Shown here: piece after piece, positions 1-10,180 of the stretch
Layout of the letters: each line of letters opens with the position of its first letter
Numbering within the stretch: position 1 is the first letter of the stretch
Origin: Diaporthe sp. PMI_573
Lineage: Eukaryota > Ascomycota > Sordariomycetes > Diaporthales > Diaporthaceae
Assembly (NCBI GenBank): GCA_021399435.1
Contig: JAJTUP010000063.1
Coordinates: 248,001-312,000 of the forward strand
DNA length: 64,000 nucleotides
Direction of reading: 5' to 3'
The notes under the pieces: generated by a model
What the model was told of the DNA's origin: nothing
Database searches by the model: none
Seen by the model: the letters and a program-made list of their open reading frames with translations, nothing else
Made by a program: the position numbers and the translations under genes

Positions 1-203
1 GCGCTTTCTTGTTTATGAAAATAGCTAGGCACGCAATTATTTCTACAGGATGAAGGAAATGAGAATGATCTTGCTGCCGAGGGTGAAAAAAACCCACTTA
101 TATAAACATATTGAGTCTTGGCAGTAAGCATTGTGTGGCCATCCACAAGTTTCTATTAAAAGTGGTTGGGCCAAATTCGCCGGATCGAGTCTTATCTTGC
201 AGA

Positions 204-497
204 TTAACTTGATCGAGCCATTGATCTTATCCACACCTCTCCAGGATGACGGCTCTGAAGTTCGTTAAATAGCCGTTCGGTCCAGTCGAACACCTTGTCA
301 TATTTGAACCCCTTTCTGAAAAATAGTTGTCGAAATTTGGCTTGAAGATGCACGTAGTCGGGCTTCTGACCGTATGCAAGTGAGCGGATGTAATCAATAT
401 ACTTGGCGAATTCGTCAGGCAAGTCCCTGCAAAGTTCTTTCCCCGACATGCTTGCTTTCTTTTGCCTGATTTTTTCCCGCTTACGTAGTAGGCCTCG
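204..497 (-). pseudogene. casein kinase 1-like kinase, C-terminal fragment
   Basis: The minus-strand frame reads KREKIRQKKAS, then LCRDLPDEFAKYIDYIRSL, a PDY step, an FRQLF stretch and VFDW. This is the order of the last ~90 residues of the casein kinase 1 catalytic domain (the segment after the LPWQG helix, ending in the family's FDW). A TGA lies just upstream (498-500) and the ATP-binding and catalytic loops are absent, so only the tail of a kinase remains. An open stretch in another frame upstream (YVFLR near 510-530) may be a degenerate continuation. Seen: the C-terminal signature. Inferred: a truncated, probably non-functional copy. It could instead be a last exon whose upstream exons I failed to see. 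Confidence 0.6.
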
Positions 498-1510
498 TCA
501 ACCGGAGGAAGACATAGATTATCCTCCTCCGAGCAAAAGTCGGAGACGGGTTGATCGCGGAGCACAAGGGATACAGATTGTGGACGTCGAAGGTGACAGT
601 TCGACAAAGAGAGTCAAAACGACGAGCCAAAAATATGTATAGAGAATTGAGTTTCCTTTCTCTTTCTCTCTGGTGGTGGAGTCTTTTGTCTTTTGCTGGG
701 GGAGGGGGCAGCAGAGGCAAGCAGCTGTGCTATGAGAAAGAAATTCGTCTATAATATATAGATGCGCAAAGGTTAGGGGCAGGCGTGTATATCGATCAAT
801 CTAGACTAGATATTAGATGACTGCTGCGTTATCGTCATCAAGCTGGCTGAGGTATCTCCTACACATATTTACCTTTCTCATATGAGAATACTCGCGATGA
901 CACTATGATTTGAATGGTATTTCGAGGGTGTGTCAGATTTCTATAAGCTCTCTAATCTGCACACTAGCACCATTTTTGTTCCCAGAGGGTGTCCATCGCC
1001 ATACTTTATTACCTATTACGGGCTCAAAGTTTAGTCACTAGAGCCATTTGTCAATATTGGCTACTACGCTTTCTGTCAATGAAATGGTGTCTGTCACTGT
1101 GCTCATGCTTTCAAGATCAGTCTGAGGCAGCTCATTAGACATGAAACATCCATCTTGCTCAAAATTATTGTTGGGGTAGAATTCTAACTTTTCTGGACTT
1201 TTTGTCAGGTTGAAGGGTCACGAGTAGAGTGAATAGGTACACGCAGCGTAGGCACAGCGTAGAAGTGGTGTAGGAGCAGTGTGTAGAGGATAGAGAACTA
1301 CTGATCGTTGACTTCCTCCCTCCTTCCTTTCCATCCTTCCTTCTCCCTCCTTTTATAATTGAGGATGTCCCTCCCTCGCAGTGTGAGCCCTGCGTCCTCC
1401 CTGTGCTGGCACCCCGTCCCTGGGTTCCCTCATAGGTAAAGGTGGCTGGGGTGCTCCCTTCCCATAGCATGTGACAATGGTCCCTGACACTTTTCAAATA
1501 TAATGCAGTC
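498..1510. other. intergenic, no gene recognised
   Basis: Short open frames on both strands have low-complexity translations and no family resemblance. There is a purine-rich stretch near 660-720 and a CT-rich stretch near 1310-1370, typical of fungal non-coding DNA. The latter lies beyond the 3' end of the F-box-like gene. Confidence 0.5.
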
Positions 1511-4159
1511 TTATGAACTGGCCATTCCATCACAGTCGACTTGTATCGCCTTGAGAGGGCTGCAGAAAGATACTGAATCAGAACTATCCGCCTGAGCTTG
1601 AACTGCTGGGCTGCCGTGATCACGGCTTATATCATCGTAACGATTTGTGAACCACCAGGCGACCCTCTGAGAACTCGTTGTCAGAACGCGAATGCCCTAG
1701 CCAGGACCGAGAGAAAGAGTTAGGACTGCTTACCTGGGAGTTTTGTGTGCAGTCGAATGTTCTCGTACCTGGAGAAAATGGCGGGTCACCAGCAGATCCG
1801 CAGTTCCAACGGTGGTCTGGAGGGGTCATGGGAACCACAGACAACGCATCCAGAGGCTGGAATTTCCACGGAGCTTTTGTTACTTCTACAGTAACGCTTT
1901 CCACAATTGTTGCCTCCGAGAAGTCTGCCATGTGGAATGATACGCTCGTCAGGAAACCCTTCCTAGCATCGTAGATTTCTGAAATCGAGTGCTTGTCTCT
2001 AGGGTCCCATCGCCCCAATATCTCGATGCTCGAATCGTGATGGGCTATGCACAGTCCAACGCACCAGCTCAATTCCGACTTCCGCGACTTGTCTTTAACG
2101 ATCTTTTTCCGCCTATGTATCGTCGCTATGTTGTTCAGTGACGCGGTCGAAAAGCCGTATCGCTTCTCACGCTTCCGCAGATAGTAGGTGAAATACTGCG
2201 AAGGGAGCGTAGGGCCTCTTGCAAGCACGGGTAGAAGGGGAGGTTGGATATCTTCATCGCCTTTCTGTGGAAGCAAGGCGTCCTGGGACACGCCGAATAG
2301 TGGAACGTCATGTGCACCCCAAATCAATTCGGGCATGTTCATGACTAGTCCATGAATCTTCGTTGACATTCCAGCGCTGAGACGAATCCACGCCGAATGG
2401 GTGAGCGTTCTCTGTCTGGAGAAAGGGTAGGTTCCGACATAATGGGCTCGGCCGAGGCTTGTGACGAGCTGGGCTCTCAAGAAAGTTAGTATCTGCTTCA
2501 AACGTGTCAAGGGCGAGGATGAATCCCACCACGATCATACCACGATCTGTACCAGCTGAACGCGGCTCCAGATGTAGCCAAGCAGAAGATAGATACTCCC
2601 GCGGACTGAAGGCGAAATGAAACGGTATTCCGCGGACATGGGAAGCCTTTGTGTATTCGGTCTGCACAGACACCGAGTCAGAGGGCCCGTGGGAGACAAT
2701 ACTGATCACGTCGGTGAAATTAGAGCTCAAGTAGACTGTCAGACCGGAGGCATACTGTTCTCCAAAATTAAGTGGGAGATGCTGGCACTGTTTCCAACCC
2801 CGATAGTGATGGAGTTCCCTGTGCGGAACTTCCTCTGCCATAATGAGACTTCTGGCCGGAGGACCATCGCCCCACCACATGACTGATGTTTCCGGCTGTG
2901 TTAGAGTACTTTGTCCTGAATCGAGCTTGATGACGCGTAGCTCCTATAAATGCGTTAGCAGGTACATTTAAACTCAATTTATTAATTGGGTTTGGATCCA
3001 GATAGAACCGCCTTGACCCCATTTTGGTATAATATGGAAATCATAGCAACTCACATCGGCTACCACTCTCAAATCGAAAAGATCACAGCAGCGAATTGTT
3101 CCTATCCAGCAAGACGTCGTTTCGCCGAGCCACGGGGAGAATGAACTGTCTTCGTACCAGATGCGAATGCCTCGTAGGCCAAATCTGCCTAAAGCGAATT
3201 GCACACCTCGCACAGCTTTCTTGGATATGGGAATATGCGATCCCGAGCCATTGGGTTGTCCGAGGCCCAACTCGCTTATATAAGGGCGGCCCATGATGCT
3301 CACCGAGCCACATGATAGGCTGTCGCTGCGTACCTGGCCAACCTCCCGCAAGAATTTGGTTTTCGCTTGGATCGTCCAAGTGGACTCGGAAGGTAGACGA
3401 GGCATCACTTCTAAGACAAATTTCTTTGCCTGTAGCAGTGAGGCGAACATTGTGCCTTTCAGATGGCCCATTATCTGCCTTTGAAGTTCGGCCGGTAGAA
3501 GACGAATCCTGGCAAGAAGCCTTCCCAATCTTGTCCATAGCTTTCCTTCAATGGGCGGCACTGAAGCAAGAATCGGGGTGACAGGCTCCTCGTGGCATAC
3601 CACAAGCTGATTCTTCATCCTCCAGGTACGGATCTCAAACGGTCGTGTTTGGACGGCCAAGCGAGACCAATCCAGATGGGACCAACGGTGGCAGGAGAAG
3701 GCGACCTTCCAACAGTCCCGGTGTGCGAAGTAGACCATGCGATCTGGTCTACACTCCCGGCAGTAATCCCCACACAAGGTTTGCTCCCTACACTCTTGAA
3801 CTTCGAATCCTGTGGGGACAGGGTTCCCCTTCCAAAACTCGGTGTACCATGAAGTGTGCAACGACGGATACAACGCTTTCAACTTCTGAGTGTGGGTGGA
3901 ACGTAATTGCTGCCGCACTGACCCGTCTTCAGCGGTGTAAGGGAAAACTTCACAGCATTTCGTGAGCAAATATTCCGACCAGATTTCGGCGGAGCTCGAA
4001 CGCACCAGAGACGAGTGGGCCTTCAAATGGCCACCCATGATAAAAGTTGTATTCGTAACTCCTGTCGGGTCGAGGAAGTGGTTCGTGGCACAAGAAACAG
4101 CGTGACAGCATTCCCACATGCATCGACGGTGCGACGTCAGCTGCTTCTGTGTCAGACAT
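1511..4159 (-). CDS. F-box-like fungal protein with N-terminal CxxC motif
   Basis: A five-exon model (4159-4006, 3947-3055, 2943-2530, 2468-1734, 1666-1511) totals 784 codons with no internal stop. The N-terminus carries CFLCHEPLP, a CxxC pair; a second C-rich patch precedes FAHRDCW. The motif LPAELQRQIMGHL in exon 2 is F-box-like. The C-terminal half has the strand-rich pattern (LRGIRIWYEDSSFSPWLG, TSLGRAHYVG, VAWWF) of a large uncharacterised fungal family often labelled F-box-like. F-box proteins usually recruit substrates to SCF ubiquitin ligases, but that role is not shown here. Introns: 4005-3948 (58 nt, GTGCGT), 3054-2944 (111 nt, GTGAGT), 2529-2469 (61 nt, branch TACTAAC), 1733-1667 (67 nt, GTAAGC, branch CCTAAC). 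The first intron is the least certain: without it the two frames simply overlap. If the last intron is not spliced, the stop is at 1632. Confidence 0.7.
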
Positions 4160-4865
4160 GTTGACTCGACCTGTGGTTGCTCACTGGGAACCTGCGATGA
4201 ACAAAGCGTGCAGTTGTGACGAAGAAGGACAAAGGATGATCAGAGGACGTCGTTGGTTTTTGTTTGTGCCCACAACATCACACACGCCCAGGGTGGTTGA
4301 GGCAGCAGCACCTCAAGGACCCACTCCAGGACCCACTAGCGGCCTGCAGCCCACTTGTAAGTAAGCGGTTCTGATTCTTCAAAATTCCCTAGAGCTCCGT
4401 GACTAGAATTCAATGACTTTGTGCGAAGGTGCTTTCACTTGGAACATGTTACTTGTGTAGCAGTGAAAGGGGATTACGGTGAATGGAGTCCGTACATCTA
4501 TTTCAAAGGTGCTTTCTCGGGGCCATTCAGCATTTGGATTCGGGGAATCTAAACATGGTTCAAATAAAAACATTTCACATCGCCAGAACACTCAGTCATC
4601 GTTCCCACGACTTGCAAGATACTGCAAATACTTCAAAGAGGCATTTTCTGAATTAACATATATTGCGAATGTTCCAAGCGGGTTCAGTCTATCTGTGGCA
4701 CCACACGACTGTCATGTGACTATATATGAATATATTACAAACAAGTGTTTACAGCTCATAAGACAGCTCAGGAAGTCTTGAAAACTTGCCCTTCAAGCTC
4801 TCCTTAGGTGTAGCTGAGCGAGTTGACGCCAGTGAACAAAGCAACAAAACCAGAGGCAGAGAGAG

Positions 4866-4903
<38 letters not shown>

Positions 4904-6308
4904 GAAAAGGACTTAAAATGTAGTGCCGTGGCCTGTAGGACTGGTAACAGATGAGAGAAGAGGGGAATGTATCGGATAAGTGCAGGCAGGGGACACACTC
5001 CTTTCTATCCACCCGCTCCTGTGTCCGCAGATACTGTCATTTTCCCCCTCCTCCCTGAGCCTTCAATCACTCGGCGTTATAGATATGGCTGAGCCAAACC
5101 CTGCTCGTTTCTATGTAAAAGATAAAAAAGATATCTTTCTAGCAAGGAAGCATTGCATGTTAGACCGATGTGTGAAATGTTCTTGCGGCTTGCTTCCTTC
5201 TATTGCCCGATAAGTGACAGTATGAGACCCACTAGCCGCCTTTCCGTATACACGCTCGGGGGAATGGGGTTAAGCAGATATCCGTCACCACTTTGATGTG
5301 CGACTGTCTTTTAGGGTATCTTCTTTATCGCAAGATTGCTTTTAATGAGTCGTTTAAGGGGCTATAGACAAGTCGAATTTTTCAGTAGAGACGTCGGCCG
5401 GTCTTCTCTTGATATAGACTTCGAAGGGAAAGTCCATTGAATCTGCTGACTGGGGCCCCGGCTCTGGTATAGACAAGCTTTGTGCTGTCAGGTATTGCAC
5501 ACTTTGTTATGATGTTTCCTGCTAGCAATTATGAGCGGTTAATCATAAACAGAGTACAGCAACCACTACCTCGTGAATGCAGAGTCATATCATAGGGCAT
5601 GCTTGGATTTGGGCGTTCTTAAGCTTGATAGATGTTTTTGCTTCATGGATGGAGTATTCCCCTGAAGGTGGAATTGACGGAGAATGGATTGGCTGGATTA
5701 GCAGAGTGTGAAAAATTGCATACTAGAGTCGCCGCAATTGGATCAGCTTATCAGCAAGGCCATGCCCATAAAGCGGGGACAGCCCCTTCAAACACCCGGC
5801 CCCCTATCTTCATTATCTATTCGTCCGGCATGCATGAGCAGTAGATCCGACCTCAAGATCTTCCGGAAGGAGCTCAACCGCTATGCAGATCCTTATGGAA
5901 ATGTTAGAGGTGCTGAAGGTATCGGTAGCATCATAATCACTAGAGAACATCTCAACACTTTGATCAAATGATCAGTTTGGTGGTAGAAGTCGGTTTAAAA
6001 TTATGGGGTTAGTTGATGTTTCGCCATTCCCACACGACTTCTATAATACCAGCTACTTATATCTGTGAATCATTTTCAAGACAGTGCTTCAACAGGAAAT
6101 TGGGTAATCTCCCAAGGCGGTAGTTTGGCCTTGTGAGGTTTAGTTTGCCCGTATGCTTTGACCCCCTGGGCAATCTTGGCAGTACTCTATACGCTCCCCC
6201 TTAATACCACAGCACATGTATCTCATTGACTGCAGCAAGACGCCAGGAACGAGATGTCCCATTTCACAAAGTTTTCGCTTTCCATTTCAACAACACAACA
6301 CCAACAAA
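4160..6308. other. 2.1 kb intergenic with GA microsatellite
   Basis: No convincing gene. A (GA)13 tract at 4871-4896 sits in a purine-rich block (about 4855-4915). Small open frames between 5632 and 5971 end in a stretch that looks mildly protein-like (RKELNRYADPYGNVRG) but match nothing I know and lack a start context. The last ~100 bases form the leader of the acyltransferase gene. Confidence 0.5.
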
Positions 6309-7872
6309 ATGGAGGCAATGCAGCGCCTGTTCGGAGCGGCGAGAAGCCCACCACCGAGAGTAGAGACTGACGACATCTACCCTGTTCATATGCTGGATGA
6401 TACCAAGACGCTCCGGGGGATTGTGGTTACTTGGACATTGCGCTTTGACGATGTACTCGATCCGGTAAAGCTGCACAAATCTTTGCTCCAGCTCCTAGAG
6501 ATGGGTGACTGGAGGAAGATCGGTGGTCGCCTGAGGATGAAGGTAGTTGATCATCTGATTTACATTTAATAGGTTTCAATAGCTAACTTATAGTTGCTAG
6601 GCAAATGGAGGGTTAGAAATCCATGTTCCGCAGGCTTTCACAGAGGAACGTCCTGCGGTGAGTTACAGCCAGGAAAGCCTATACACTGGCATGAACATCG
6701 CGGATCATCCCCTAGGAAAAACACTTCCCAGAGCAACAGAAGGCCCTTCTATCCAGTCTGGGCCTCAACACTTCCGACTTTTCGCAGCTCGGCAAGACGC
6801 ACCAACCACGCTTGATGACTTTATCTTCAATGATATTCCCCAGCTGTCTTTACACATTACTACATTCAAAGACGCGACGATCATTGGACTCTCTTGGCCC
6901 CATACACTAATGGATGTGATGGGCCAGCAGGCACTTCTGCGCGGCTGGTCTATGGTGCTGGCTGGCCGCCAATCCGATGTACCGCCTGTGCTGGGAGCCC
7001 GAGAGGATGAGATATGCGCAGTTCAAAGTGGGCATGCGGAGAGGGAGGAATTCAAACTGAGAGAGAAGGTAATGGGGGCTTGGGGCCTCATCACATTTGG
7101 GGTGCAATTTGCTTTGGACCTTGTGCGCAATCCTGTTGTTGAGACGCGGACCATCTTCTTGCCTCAGAGCGCCGTCGCAAAGCTGCGGCAACAGGCTGAA
7201 ATGGACCTGTCACCCTCGAGCGGCGATAAACCACCACCCTTCGTCAGCGACGGAGATATACTTACTGCATGGGCAACGCGTGCGGTGGCTTCGTCGCTCC
7301 CGCAGCCACGGCCAGTAACTATACTTCACGCACTCAACATACGGTTCCGACTTCCGTCACTGATTGAGGCACCGGGCGTCTTCATACAGAACATGGCAGT
7401 AGCAGCCTATACCTTTCTATCTGCAGATTGTGCGAGAGGCCCGCTTGGACAGATCGCGCTTGAAAACCGGCGTCATCTGTTGGACCAGTCAACGGAAGGC
7501 CAGGTCCTGGCCTTTATGCACGAGCTGTTGAAGGATTCAAAGTCGGGCGGCGACCCACGGGTGCTGTGTGGCGATTCTAATGCCCTGCTACTGCCCTTTA
7601 CTAATTGGGGCCGAGCAAATATCTTCGAGGCTGCCGACTTCAGTCCTGCGATTGTAGAGTCGGCAAACGCAGCCTCGACAAACGCAGCCTCGAGACGCAG
7701 CCCTCCCGGCACTATTACATATCATCACGCAGATTCGATGATCCAGACTTCGACGGCTAGGAATGTAGTGGTGGTGCTGGGAAAGGACCATGATGATAAC
7801 TACTGGATAACCGGAGTTCAGCTAATGCCCTTAACCTGGACGAAAATTGAGGAGGATATTGCAAAGCTCTGA
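6309..7872 (+). CDS. BAHD-like acyltransferase (transferase family)
   Basis: Two exons, 6309-6542 and 6601-7872, separated by a 58-nt intron (GTAGTT..GCTAG, branch GCTAAC), give 502 residues with a phase-0 join reading RMK/ANGGLEI. HTLMD at residues 179-183 is the catalytic HxxxD of acyl-CoA-dependent BAHD/trichothecene acetyltransferase-type enzymes, in which the His activates the acceptor hydroxyl or amine. An NWG near residue 413 occupies the place of the structural DFGWG motif, although it is degenerate. The opening DDIYPVHMLDD and a double-domain length near 500 fit fungal secondary-metabolite acyltransferases. No signal peptide is seen, so it is probably cytosolic. No polyketide or peptide synthase is nearby, so the acceptor is unknown. 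The start at 6309 was chosen because the upstream in-frame ATG (6216) adds an unconserved leader. Confidence 0.85.
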
Positions 7873-7948
7873 GCCACATCATTCTCGCTGCTGACTGTTG
7901 GAAAGGACTGGGTAATCAACTTGAGCTTCTTTCACAATAGACTTACTA

Positions 7949-8113
7949 GACAGTATCGCTGACGGGCGGAAATTCCAAGATAATTAACCCGTCCATTCAG
8001 AATCCCGCCTCCTTTATACCGATTGGATACAAGATTGTTCCCATCTAGTCGCAAATACTTCTTGCCTGGCCGGGCTCTTAGCACTAGAGGCGCTCTGAGT
8101 TCTACGACGCAAG
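7949..8113 (+). pseudogene. copper amine oxidase fragment (decayed copy)
   Basis: About 160 bp closely match 14856-15020 inside the copper amine oxidase gene further along the window: both read GACAGTATCGCTGACGGGCG, then AAGATAAT, and both contain GGATACAAGATTGTTCC. The copy has an extra A after GGCGGA (frameshift), an in-frame TAG where the intact gene has a CGC arginine codon, and many C/T and A/G differences. There is no matching sequence for the rest of the gene on either side. It is a relic of a second amine oxidase, either a partial duplication or the remains of a deleted paralogue, on the same strand as the intact gene. Confidence 0.85.
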
Positions 8114-8715
8114 CAAGGGCTGCCTAATAAGATTTATCATTTTACTTAATAACTTCTATATAGGTAATAGAAATAATAATATTGCCCTATTTTAAAAGAG
8201 TATAGTAGCTAAATTTAATAAAAGACTCTAGCACTTTGAGTCTATAGTAAGCAAAAACAGAATGGTAATAAGTATCCTTAAAAAATCAATCATACCCCTA
8301 GTATAGCTCTAGGCGTTCTTTTTGTGAATCCTAACAGTGGGTTTAGAGTGGTGAATTAGGGGATGGCTAAAAGGGGGAGCATGTGACCTAATGCTCTGCT
8401 ATTCACACGCACGTGAGTCAAAGGCGAGGCACGTAATTACAGTAGCTTCTGGGCCGAGTCAGATAGCAGAGTGGGTTATCCCTGTCGAGTACTTGTCTAT
8501 CATTTCACCGTGCGGATGCGGGGGAGAGCTTTAATCAGTGGACCTTAGGGCCCAGGTGCCGTGCCGCCGTTATCTTAGCCTTCGAAAGCATCTACAGACC
8601 CCCCGTCCAAGATAGCCGAGTGGAAGGATCGTTCAAGATCGAAAGTGTTCATTTTGCGAGCATTTGACATCCGTTCGGTGATCGGCCATACACCGAAAGA
8701 GATTAGAATCCAGCA
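8114..8715. other. AT-rich intergenic and Myb promoter
   Basis: Positions 8120-8330 are strongly AT-rich and depleted in C and G, unlike the coding neighbours, and may be a mutated transposon scrap, although no coding remnant is visible. The right half is the promoter of the Myb gene and carries one copy of the TGGGCCGAGT motif at 8450. Confidence 0.5.
8450..8461 (+). promoter_or_regulatory. TGGGCCGAGTCA motif upstream of Myb gene
   Basis: This is the same 12-mer as at 12274, and its 10-bp core recurs at 12225, 12914 and 12928 (the last two inverted). It lies about 255 bp upstream of the Myb start codon, a plausible distance for a transcription-factor site. Confidence 0.6.
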
Positions 8716-10057
8716 ATGTCGGTGACATCTGGCATTTGTGACTCTCCCGCGAGCAGCATACAGTCTGCTCCGCAGACCCGGAGTCAACCTCGGAGATGGA
8801 CTGCGGCCGAGGACAAGTTCCTCACGCAACTTGTGGCCAAATTTGGTGACAAAAGAGGCTCAAACGGTCACTGGAAAGAAATAAGCTCACGATTCAACGC
8901 GCGCACGGCCAAGGTACGTCCATCAGAGCAAACCGATAGCAATTCAATGGTGCCTAACCGATTGCAAAAAGGATTGCCGGAAGCGATGGTTTCATTCGCT
9001 GGATCCGTCGCTTCGCAAAGGGCGTTGGTGTGAATCGGAAGACCGGATTCTTCTTGATGCGTACAACCAGCTCGGTCCAGCTTGGCGCGATATCGCACTG
9101 CTTCTCCCTGGGAGGAAGGACGATCAGTGTTCGAAGCGTTACAGGGAGATTTTGAGCCCAGCTGTCAGAAACAGGCTCTGTGAGTGGACCTCAGAGGAGG
9201 ACGAACTTCTGCTTGAAGGGGTTCGTTCATTTGGTCATAGTTGGTCGACAATATCCGCCCGGATCCCTGGCCGCCCTCCCCTGACTTGCCGCAACCGTTG
9301 GCGGGTTGTATCTAAGAAATCGCTGGCAGGAGACTCCGAGGCAGGGAATACTAGCCGGAGAAGCAGTGGCAACACAATTCCTGATCCCGTCAGGCCTCAG
9401 TCAGTCAAGGACAATGCAATGGTTTCGCAGTCGGTTGAGTTTGACTCGCAAAGCACAGCAGGGGGGGATAACCATGAAGATTCTCCTAACCTCGAGGTCG
9501 AAGCCGACTTATTTCTATCGTCATATTCGGCAGTAACGGAAGGGGATCTTGGAACGAACTCAACGTTGGGAGATATGAGTCATTCCTTTGATTCTTTCTT
9601 ACAGGAGCTTTACGAGTCCCAAGGCACTTCGACCATACTACCGGACTTGTCAAATACTCTTGCTCTGCCCGAAGGATCACATGGCCCTGAAGCCGCTTCG
9701 GACCAAAGCTTCCGCGAAGGCATGCCTCTCGATACTCGGATGCTTGATCAGGGCAGAAGTGCGGAGCGCCAAGCTGAGCTCGAAGCAGAGACTACGGCAC
9801 TTCGACAGGACACTGGAGCTGCGCAGATAAGAGCCGAAGATATCGCGCATTCTGGACAATCGGAAAGCCATTCAGATTGGAATCTTGAGCAGGCTGACGG
9901 TCTAGAGGGCAGTCGTAGAGCGGCTCCCTCGACGAGCTTGCCAGGCCGTGTCGCCTCAACCAGGTCCCTGGCGAGACAAATCCACCACCACCACCACCAC
10001 CACCACCACCACCACCATCATTATCACCATTATCACCATCACCACTATCATAACTAG
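8716..10057 (+). CDS. three-repeat Myb-like transcription factor with poly-His tail
   Basis: Exons 8716-8913 and 8972-10057 flank a 58-nt intron (GTACGT..AAAAAG) that splits the first repeat as TAK/DCRKRWF, giving 427 residues. Three SANT/Myb repeats are visible: RRWTAAEDKFLTQLV..DCRKRWF, KGRWCESEDRILL..CSKRYREIL and CEWTSEEDELLLEGV..CRNRWRVV, each with spaced tryptophans and ending in the recognition-helix RxRW/RYR pattern. Such proteins are nuclear DNA-binding regulators (c-Myb/Bas1-like architecture). The rest is acidic and low-complexity. The C-terminus is a histidine tract with a few tyrosines, encoded by CAC repeats. The gene is tail-to-tail with an amino acid permease and near a copper amine oxidase; promoters of all three share one motif, so it is a candidate local regulator. 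The start at 8716 leaves about 25 residues before repeat 1. Confidence 0.88.
9983..10051 (+). repeat. CAC trinucleotide repeat encoding poly-His tail
   Basis: An uninterrupted run of CAC codons is followed by mixed CAT/CAC/TAT codons at the end of the Myb gene. It encodes about 14 consecutive histidines, then a His/Tyr mix up to the stop. Such a tract is prone to length change. Confidence 0.9.
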
Positions 10058-10180
10058 AAAATATGGATTGTGAGTAACGTTACGATGCGATAAGTAGAGG
10101 ATTAAATGCTAGCATTTGAGCACGGTCTAATAAATCAACCTGAATATTGCTGTACGATTGCCAGGTTGAAAGAAATGAAG

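Noticed and set aside
1165..1623. 152-codon open frame on the minus strand
   Set aside because: Low-complexity Ser/Thr/Lys/Gly-rich translation from CT/GA-rich DNA; part overlaps the better-supported last exon of the F-box-like gene in another frame.
2469..2540. Alternative donor GTATGATCG for the third intron of the F-box-like gene
   Set aside because: It gives the wrong phase; the donor at 2529 restores frame and the expected hydrophobic strand before TSLGR.
4871..4896. GA repeat as a promoter GAGA element
   Set aside because: It is about 700 bp from the nearest gene start and looks like an ordinary microsatellite; kept only as part of the intergenic description.
5632..5971. Two overlapping plus-strand frames in the 2.1-kb gap
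   Set aside because: No recognisable domain, no start context and no splice partner.
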